Source: an uncultured Eubacteriales bacterium
Lineage (GTDB): Bacteria; Bacillota; Clostridia; Oscillospirales; Acutalibacteraceae
Direction: 5' to 3'
Assembly: GCA_948823415.1 (NCBI GenBank)
Contig: CAQKRU010000016.1
Location: 1 to 18,174, forward strand
DNA length: 18,174 nucleotides
Positions 13,306 to 18,174 of this stretch are shown here, in pieces. The position numbers and the translations under genes were made by a program. Under the pieces are notes generated by a model. The model ran no database searches, was not told the origin of the DNA, and saw nothing but the letters and a program-made list of their open reading frames with translations. Positions within the stretch are counted from its first letter, which is position 1; each line of letters begins with the position of its first letter.

Positions 13306-14537
13306 AGAACGATTTTATGGAAAACTTTTTTGCCCTTTTTTATGATAACAAAACCTTCGGCAAAGTCAGATGGCGCCAAGGTTTCGCTGATGTTCGAGAC
13401 TTTTTTATTTTCACCCTGAAGCAAAACAGAAACGCCGCCTTGCTCGATTAACCGCCGCGCTTCGCCGTTTGACGATGCTAATTTTGACAAGGTTAATAAT
13501 TCGATTATAGAAATTTGGCTGTCAGAGAAAGCGTCGGCACTGATGCACGTAAACGGCATATCATCGGCATTTTGCGCAGAAGAAAAAATGGATTTGGCGG
13601 CATTTTGCGCTTTTGTGGCCTCGTCTTTGCCATGAATTGCGGCTGTGACTTCGAATGCCAAAATTTCTTTTGCTCGATTTAGCTCTTGGCCCTCGAGTTT
13701 AGCTAGCTCGGTGATCTCATCCATTGGCAAAAACGTGAGCATTTTGAGGCATTTTATCACGTCTTTGTCGTCAACATTGCGCCAATACTGGTAAAACTCA
13801 TACGGCGAAGTTTTGTCAGCGTCCAACCAGAGGGCGCCCTTTTCGGTTTTGCCCATCTTTTTGCCTTCGCTGTTGGTCAAAAGCGTGATTGTCATGCCAA
13901 AAACATCCTTGTTATCCTTCTTGCGCACCAGATCAACGCCACCGATAATGTTGCTCCACTGATCATCGCCGCCGAGCTCCAGCACACAGCCATATTTGCG
14001 GTTTAAAACAAGGAAGTCGTAGCTCTGCATCAGCATGTAGTTGAGCTCGAAGAACGAAAGTCCGCGCTCTAGTCGCTGTTTGTAGCACTCGAAGGAGAGC
14101 ATGCGGTTAACAGAAAAATGGACGCCGACCTCGCGCAGAAAGTCGATGTAATTAAGGTTTGTAAGCCAATCGGCGTTGTTTACCACTATGGCTTTACCTT
14201 CGGAAAAATCGATTAATTTTGAAGTTTGGCGCTTAAAGCAATCAATGTTGTGTGAAATCATTTTACTTGCCAGCATTTTGCGCATGTCGGTCTTGCCGGT
14301 GGGGTCGCCGATGAGCCCGGTGCCGCCGCCAAAGAGCACAATGGGCGTGTGACCGGCTTTTTGCAGGTGAGAGATGACCATAATCGGGATGAAATGGCCG
14401 ACGTGAAGGCTATCGGCGGTGGGATCGAAGCCAATGTAAAACGTGATTTTTTGATTATTCAGCAGGTTTTTAATTTTTTCTTCGTTGGTGGTTTGCGCGA
14501 TGAAGCCTCGCTCCTGCAAGGTTTTAAAAACGTCCAT
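13296..14537 (-). CDS. tyrS: Tyrosyl-tRNA synthetase (TyrS type)
   Basis: 413 aa; charges tRNA-Tyr. HIGH motif HVGH is at 45-48 and KMSKS motif KMGKT at 227-231. Tyrosine pocket signatures are YIGFDPTADSLHVGH and QSYDFLVLNRKYGCVLELGGDDQWSNI. A C-terminal S4-like RNA-binding domain lies at about 345-413 (LASSNGEARRLIEQGGVSV). ATG 14537 (MDVFKTLQERG) has AAAGGG 8 bases upstream; the in-frame GTG at 14546 overlaps that site. The leader between promoter and gene is too short for a T-box but holds a terminator-like hairpin. Confidence 0.97.
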   Translation of the reverse strand: MDVFKTLQERGFIAQTTNEEKIKNLLNNQKITFYIGFDPTADSLHVGHFIPIMVISHLQKAGHTPIVLFGGGTGLIGDPTGKTDMRKMLASKMISHNIDCFKRQTSKLIDFSEGKAIVVNNADWLTNLNYIDFLREVGVHFSVNRMLSFECYKQRLERGLSFFELNYMLMQSYDFLVLNRKYGCVLELGGDDQWSNIIGGVDLVRKKDNKDVFGMTITLLTNSEGKKMGKTEKGALWLDADKTSPYEFYQYWRNVDDKDVIKCLKMLTFLPMDEITELAKLEGQELNRAKEILAFEVTAAIHGKDEATKAQNAAKSIFSSAQNADDMPFTCISADAFSDSQISIIELLTLSKLASSNGEARRLIEQGGVSVLLQGENKKVSNISETLAPSDFAEGFVIIKKGKKVFHKIVLKK

Positions 14538-14580
14538 TAAAAACACCCTTTCAAAACTGCCGCACTGACGCGGATTTAGT

Positions 14581-14615
14581 AAGAAAAGTCCCGCTGCACC
14601 CAGAACAGAGGGACT
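14581..14615 (-). promoter_or_regulatory. Attenuator-like hairpin in the tyrS leader
   Basis: On the reverse strand AGTCCC-T-CTG pairs with CAG-C-GGGACT (14615-14587; one mismatch, 9-nt loop), followed by TTTTCTT. It is transcribed before tyrS, so it can act as a conditional terminator. I see no T-box core or specifier in the roughly 100-nt leader. Confidence 0.5.
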
Positions 14616-14643
14616 ATTTAATTTTCAAACTTTAAATATAAAT

Positions 14644-14672
14644 ATTTTAACAAAGAAACGCAGGCCTGTCAA
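14644..14672 (-). promoter_or_regulatory. tyrS promoter
   Basis: Reverse strand TTGACA (14672-14667), 17-bp spacer ending TTTGT, TAAAAT (14649-14644); about 107 bases before the ATG. Confidence 0.82.
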
Positions 14673-14714
14673 ACCCCGACGGGTGCGGCTGGCGCTTAAA
14701 TTTTAAATTGGGCG

Positions 14715-14743
14715 TTGACAAATTTTTGAGAATGTGGTAACAT
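14715..14743 (+). promoter_or_regulatory. Promoter of the rplU-prp-rpmA operon
   Basis: TTGACA (14715-14720), 17 bp ending TGTGG, TAACAT (14738-14743). Divergent from the tyrS promoter, 42 bp apart at the -35 boxes. Confidence 0.8.
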
Positions 14744-14747
14744 TAAA

Positions 14748-14852
14748 AAGCCGCATATTGTGGGTTTTGTTCAAAATAATCTGAGGCGCGGCGGTTGCGC
14801 TAAGGATTTACCTACTAGTAGCGAGACTTTTGAAAAAGGCTGGTGCCAAAAT
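14748..14852 (+). promoter_or_regulatory. Candidate ribosomal protein L21 leader
   Basis: About 100 nt of structured leader before rplU. GCCGC at 14750-14754 can pair with GCGGC at 14788-14792, close to the transcription start, and a further GC-rich segment (GGCGCGGCGGTTGCGC) follows. Firmicutes often carry an autoregulatory L21 leader at this place. I judge by position and the starting GCCGC arm, not by a model search. The RBS before rplU is weak (AAAGGCTGGTG), which would suit control of translation. Confidence 0.5.
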
Positions 14853-15158
14853 ATGTTTGCAATTATCGAATCTGGCGGTAAGCAATACAAAGTGCAGCAG
14901 GGCGATGTTGTGTTTGTTGAGAAGCTTGCAGCGGATGAGGGGGCAAGTGTAGAGTTTAAAACCATTGCTATTTTGGACAATGGCAAGGTTGCTACCGGGA
15001 ACCCTGTGGATTCTGCCAAGGTGGTTGGAACGGTTTTGAAAAACGGTAAAGGCAAGAAGATTACTGTGTTTACCTATAAACCGAAAAAGAGCGAAAAGCG
15101 AAAGCTCGGCCATAGGCAGCCATATGCTAAGGTGCAAATTGAATCGATTAATGCTTAA
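14853..15158 (+). CDS. rplU: 50S ribosomal protein L21
   Basis: 101 aa, normal length. Begins MFAIIESGGKQYKVQQGD, ends YKPKKSEKRKLGHRQPYAKV plus a short tail, all typical of L21, which binds 23S rRNA. The frame is open to 14760 but ATG 14853 matches the family. First gene of rplU-prp-rpmA. Confidence 0.97.
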   Translation: MFAIIESGGKQYKVQQGDVVFVEKLAADEGASVEFKTIAILDNGKVATGNPVDSAKVVGTVLKNGKGKKITVFTYKPKKSEKRKLGHRQPYAKVQIESINA

Positions 15159-15185
15159 ATGTTAGCGATTTTAGTTTGAGATTAT

Positions 15186-15509
15186 ATGATAAATATAGAT
15201 TTTTTTGTTTTGAAAAGCGGGGTGCTTTTGGGCTTTGACATTTATGGCCACGCTGAATGCGATGCGCATGGGAAGGATATAGTTTGTGCGGCTGTTTCTT
15301 CAGCGGCTTTTATGGTGGCTAACACTATATCTGAGGTTATTAAGATTCCGGCGGATGTTAAGGTTTACGATTGTGGCGAGATGCGTTTGAAGATTAATGA
15401 GAAAGACGCTGCTTTGTGTAGCGACGTTTTGTTGGGATTTAAGCTTCATATGGTCAATTTGGAGGAGCAGTATCCTAGAAATATTAGTGTGAATTACGTG
15501 GAGGTGTAG
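15186..15509 (+). CDS. prp: Ribosomal-processing cysteine protease Prp
   Basis: 107 aa (YsxB family). Cuts the N-terminal extension from L27 in Firmicutes; essential in Staphylococcus aureus. The catalytic pair is H22 (IYGHAECDAHG) and C34 (DIVCAAVSSAAF), the same positions as in the S. aureus enzyme. It lies between rplU and rpmA, 4 bases before rpmA, and the L27 encoded next carries the matching cleavage sequence. ATG 15186 has no strong RBS (GTTTGAG nearby), so yield may depend on coupling or be kept low. Confidence 0.95.
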   Translation: MINIDFFVLKSGVLLGFDIYGHAECDAHGKDIVCAAVSSAAFMVANTISEVIKIPADVKVYDCGEMRLKINEKDAALCSDVLLGFKLHMVNLEEQYPRNISVNYVEV

Positions 15510-15513
15510 CTTT

Positions 15514-15795
15514 ATGCTTAGAATAAATATTCAGCTGTTTGCGCATAAAAAAGGTATGGGCTCGACTAAAAACGGTCGGGACTCGGAATCGAAACGTCTG
15601 GGCGTTAAACGTGCGGATGGTCAGGTTGTGCGTGCGGGGAACATCCTCGTTAAACAGAGGGGAACTCATGTACACGCAGGCGAAAACGTTGGCCGGGGTT
15701 CTGATGATACACTTTTTGCACTCATTGATGGAAAAGTCAAGTTTGAGCGGTTTGGGCGCAACAGAAAGCGTGTTTGTGTTTATGCTGCCGAGTAG
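15514..15795 (+). CDS. rpmA: 50S ribosomal protein L27 (with cleavable N-terminal extension)
   Basis: 93 aa. L27 reaches the peptidyl transferase centre with its N-terminus. The sequence starts MLRINIQLFAHKKGMGSTKN. Residues 1-9 or so are the Firmicute extension cut by Prp (S. aureus MLKLNLQFFA/SKKG), so the mature protein should begin HKKG. The rest (GRDSESKRLGVKRADGQ, GTHVHAGENVGRGSDDTLFA) is standard L27. GTGGAGGTG precedes ATG 15514 and overlaps the end of prp. A terminator follows. Confidence 0.97.
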   Translation: MLRINIQLFAHKKGMGSTKNGRDSESKRLGVKRADGQVVRAGNILVKQRGTHVHAGENVGRGSDDTLFALIDGKVKFERFGRNRKRVCVYAAE

Positions 15796-15836
15796 ATTTG
15801 CTTTATTACTGGTTTTATAAGATGAGTAAAATTTGT

Positions 15837-15876
15837 AAAGAACCTTTTGGGCCGACTGTGCCGGGGGTTCTTTTTT
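15837..15876 (+). terminator. Terminator after rpmA
   Basis: AAAGAACC (15837-15844) pairs with GGTTCTTT (15866-15873) and an inner GCCG/CCGG part helps; the T6 run is 15871-15876. It separates the ribosomal genes from obgE. Confidence 0.8.
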
Positions 15877-15921
15877 GTATTTGTTTTTTGGTTTGAAGTA
15901 TTATGAGGAATAGGTGACATT

Positions 15922-17190
15922 ATGTTTGTGGACGTTGCTAAAGTTAAGCTGAAGGCTGGAGACGGAGGGAACGGTGCGGTGTCGTTTCATCGCGAGAAAT
16001 ATGTTTCTTCTGGTGGGCCGGACGGCGGAGATGGCGGCAAGGGCGGCGATATAATTTTTGTTGCGGATAGAAACCTTGCGACGCTGGCGGATTTTCGGTA
16101 TAAACGAAAATACATTGCGAAAAATGGAGAAAGTGGGAAGGCTTGTCGGTCCTCGGGCAAAAGCGCGCCGAATCTGGTGATTCATGTGCCGAAAGGCACG
16201 ATTGTTAGAGAATTGACGAGCGGGAAGATCATTGCGGATATTTCTACTGACGCGGAGACGGTTATTGCGCGGGGCGGCAAAGGTGGGTATGGCAACATGC
16301 ACTTTGCGACGCCGACTCGGCAGGCACCTCGATTTGCAAAGCCTGGCGTGAAGGGCGAAGAGCTTGAAGTTCAGCTGGAGCTAAAATTGTTGGCGGACGT
16401 TGGACTGGTTGGGTTCCCGAATGTTGGCAAGTCCACTTTGATATCGGTGATAAGCCAGGCAAAGCCCGTGGTTGCGGACTATCATTTTACGACGCTCACA
16501 CCTGTTTTGGGCGTAGTGCGGATGCACGAAGAGTCTTCTTTTGTGGTTGCCGATATACCGGGGTTAATCGAAGGAGCTTGCAACGGTCTGGGGCTGGGAC
16601 ATCAGTTTTTGCGACACATTGAGCGATGCCGGTTATTGGTGCATGTTGTGGATATTGCTGGGAGCGAGGGGCGCGATCCGGTTGAGGACTTTGAGGTTAT
16701 AAACCTAGAATTAAAGAGCTTTGACGAGGGGTTATCGGCTAAACCGATGATTGTTGCGGGAAATAAGTGTGATCTGGCTAGTGATGAGCAAATTGAACGC
16801 TTTAAGGGTTATGTGGAGGCTAGAGGATACAAATTTTTTCCGATAATGGCGCCGATAAACCATGGAGTGGAGGCTTTGCTACTTGAGATAGAGGCGATGC
16901 TAGCCAAATTGCCGCCGATTACGATTTACGAGCCGGAGGAATTGCCGGAGAATTTATTCAAACAGACGGATGGCGAAATTGAAGTCACGACGCGGAATGG
17001 CGTATATTTTGTTAGCGGAGAAAAGGTTTTGCGGCTCGTGGAGTCGGTGAACTTGGACGATTATGAGTCGTTGCGGTACTTTCACAAGATGCTTGGAATT
17101 TTTGGTGTGCTAGAGAAACTAAAAAATGCCGGCATAAAGCAGGGCGACACCGTGAGCATTTATGATTTTGAGTTTGAATTTTTAGAGTAG
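15922..17190 (+). CDS. obgE: GTPase ObgE/CgtA
   Basis: 422 aa. Essential GTPase in 50S assembly and stress/sporulation signalling. The Gly-rich Obg domain covers 1-158 (DGGNGAVSFHREKY, GGPDGGDGGKGGD, GGKGGYGN). The G domain has G1 GFPNVGKST (164-172), G2 near FTTLTP (189-194), G3 DIPGL (211-215) and G4 NKCD (281-284). A C-terminal OCT domain (about 345-422) is present as in other Firmicutes. AGGTG lies about 5 bases before ATG 15922. mrnC follows 16 bases after the stop. It is behind the rpmA terminator, so it needs read-through or a promoter of its own; a weak candidate overlaps its leader. Confidence 0.97.
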   Translation: MFVDVAKVKLKAGDGGNGAVSFHREKYVSSGGPDGGDGGKGGDIIFVADRNLATLADFRYKRKYIAKNGESGKACRSSGKSAPNLVIHVPKGTIVRELTSGKIIADISTDAETVIARGGKGGYGNMHFATPTRQAPRFAKPGVKGEELEVQLELKLLADVGLVGFPNVGKSTLISVISQAKPVVADYHFTTLTPVLGVVRMHEESSFVVADIPGLIEGACNGLGLGHQFLRHIERCRLLVHVVDIAGSEGRDPVEDFEVINLELKSFDEGLSAKPMIVAGNKCDLASDEQIERFKGYVEARGYKFFPIMAPINHGVEALLLEIEAMLAKLPPITIYEPEELPENLFKQTDGEIEVTTRNGVYFVSGEKVLRLVESVNLDDYESLRYFHKMLGIFGVLEKLKNAGIKQGDTVSIYDFEFEFLE

Positions 17191-17206
17191 CGCTGGGGGG
17201 AGAGAC

Positions 17207-17599
17207 TTGGAACGGCTATATAACGGTGAATGCGATTATAAGGCGCTGAGCCCGCTGAATTTGGCGTTTGTGGGCGACGGTGTGTATGAGCTGTTTGTGC
17301 GAGAATGGCTCGTCTGCAGTGGCAATTGCCCGGTCGGGAAGCTGCATAGGATGAAGGTGGAGAAAGTTTGCTGCAAGGCCCAGGCAGAGCTTATGGACGC
17401 CTTAATGCCAAAACTGACAGAGGAAGAGTTGACAGTTTTTAAGCGAGGCAGAAATGCGCATACTTACCACACGCCAAAGAATGCAACGAACGAAGCGTAT
17501 CATACCGCGACGGGGCTAGAGGCTTTGATTGGATATATTTATTTAAAGGGTGACATACTGAGGGTTCGAGAGATTTTGGGCTTAATTGAAAAAATTTGA
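17207..17599 (+). CDS. mrnC: Mini-ribonuclease III
   Basis: 130 aa. Dimeric RNase III catalytic domain without an RNA-binding domain; trims 23S rRNA precursor ends. Conserved LNLAFVGDGVYELFVRE (D24), FKRGRNAHTYHTPKNA and GLEALIGYIYL (E105) hold the catalytic acids. The start is TTG 17207 after GGGGGGAGAGAC, a strong but closely spaced site. In Bacillus the gene lies beside cysS; here it follows obgE, placing two ribosome-maturation factors together. Confidence 0.94.
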   Translation: MERLYNGECDYKALSPLNLAFVGDGVYELFVREWLVCSGNCPVGKLHRMKVEKVCCKAQAELMDALMPKLTEEELTVFKRGRNAHTYHTPKNATNEAYHTATGLEALIGYIYLKGDILRVREILGLIEKI

Positions 17600-17624
17600 A
17601 AATAAATTTAAGATAAACTAAGAT
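17596..17624 (+). promoter_or_regulatory. Weak promoter candidate before the YitT-family gene
   Basis: TTGAAA (17596-17601), 17 bp, TAAGAT (17619-17624), overlapping the mrnC stop. The -10 box would leave a leader of less than 10 nt, so it may be chance. Confidence 0.22.
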
Positions 17625-17637
17625 TGGTTGTGTTATT

Positions 17638-18174
17638 ATGAATAGGCTTAAGGGCGCGAGTGCGATGGGGTGGGCGCAGGACATTTTTGTGATTTTGCTG
17701 GGGTGCTTTGTGTACGCGATTTCGATAAATTGTTTTACCGACCCCAACAATATTTCTCCGGGTGGAGTTATTGGTATTGGACAGCTGGTTGGCGACTTGA
17801 CGGGCTTTCCTAAAGGCCTTTTTTGCTTGCTTATTAATATTCCTATATTTTTGTGGGCTTTTGCAGAGCTAAACTGGCGCGGATTAATAAAGAATCTGTT
17901 TGCAACGGTGGCGCTGAACGTTTTTGCAGACTTGACTGTACCTATTTTGCCGGAATATAAGGGCGACATGATGATCGCAGCGATTTTGGCGGGCATAAGC
18001 GGAGGCATTGGGCTTGGGTTAATATTTACCCGTGGCGCTGCTACTGGCGGAACAGATTTTTTGGCGACTTTGACAAAGATACATATCCCGCACATCCCAG
18101 TGGGCAAAATCTTGATGCTTATAGATGGTACGGTTGTAGGGGTTTCTACGGTTGTGTATAGTATTGGGAGCAGT
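17638..18174 (+). CDS. YitT-family membrane protein (partial, runs off the window)
   Basis: 179 codons from ATG 17638 with no stop. Four or so hydrophobic helices. Family marks are FTDPNNISPGGVIGIGQLVG near residue 34 and FTRGAATGGTDFLATL near residue 133, matching DUF161/YitT proteins. Function is unknown; they are polytopic membrane proteins, usually with a C-terminal DUF2179 domain that here lies outside the window. It begins 38 bases after mrnC with only a weak RBS (GGTTGTG). Opposite-strand frames across it are shadows. Confidence 0.88.
   Translation, partial: MNRLKGASAMGWAQDIFVILLGCFVYAISINCFTDPNNISPGGVIGIGQLVGDLTGFPKGLFCLLINIPIFLWAFAELNWRGLIKNLFATVALNVFADLTVPILPEYKGDMMIAAILAGISGGIGLGLIFTRGAATGGTDFLATLTKIHIPHIPVGKILMLIDGTVVGVSTVVYSIGSS

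Noticed and set aside
15539..15820. 93-aa frame overlapping rpmA in another frame
   Set aside because: rpmA is certain; this is an out-of-frame shadow.
15875..15904. Promoter for obgE (TTGTAT-18-TATTAT)
   Set aside because: Transcription would start about 11 bases before the ATG, at the edge of the ribosome-binding site; kept only as a remark.
17439..18107. 222-aa - strand frame antisense to mrnC and the YitT-family gene
   Set aside because: Both + strand genes are well conserved; the antisense peptide is low in recognisable features.

Overview
The window reads as chromosome of an endospore-forming, low-to-moderate GC Firmicute, most likely a Clostridia member of the Oscillospiraceae/Ruminococcaceae kind. 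Reasons: adjacent gpr and spoIIP, a Cys T-box riboswitch before cysS, the Firmicute order rplU-prp-rpmA-obgE with an N-terminally extended L27 and its protease, several TTG starts with strong Shine-Dalgarno sites, and TTGACA/TATAAT-type promoters. This is inference from gene content; no rRNA is present.

Left part (1-3020) is accessory. It holds the 5' end of an ABC exporter half-transporter, a broken ABC-F remnant with a degenerate Walker B, and a secreted lectin-like/Ig-like surface protein. The lectin gene's upstream region has a TA-dinucleotide tract between possible -35 and -10 boxes. Then come tRNA-Leu(UAG), with its own promoter and terminator, and a decayed 3' copy of the neighbouring membrane protein gene.

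Middle (3022-8987) is core. A COG2426 small membrane protein gene is divergent from recA-recX-pgsA (recombination, its modulator, phospholipid synthesis). Next is a T-box-controlled cysS with mnmA (tRNA charging and tRNA thiolation). The unit closes with a two-hairpin terminator whose 10-nt loops are exactly complementary.

9000-12304: a 50-aa single-pass membrane protein with its own promoter, ribosome-binding site and terminator (absent from length-filtered ORF calls), then rpsT. Divergent from these is the sporulation pair gpr-spoIIP plus a small membrane protein. Candidate sigma-G and sigma-E promoters precede gpr and spoIIP.

12305-18174: a Ser-rich single-pass membrane protein of unknown function is convergent with tyrS. 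Then come rplU-prp-rpmA (ribosomal proteins L21 and L27, and the protease that trims L27), a terminator, obgE (ribosome-assembly GTPase), mrnC (23S rRNA maturation) and the start of a YitT-family membrane protein. The right half is mostly ribosome and tRNA function; the left end looks like a variable region beside a tRNA gene. No CRISPR array, insertion sequence, integrase or phage gene was seen.
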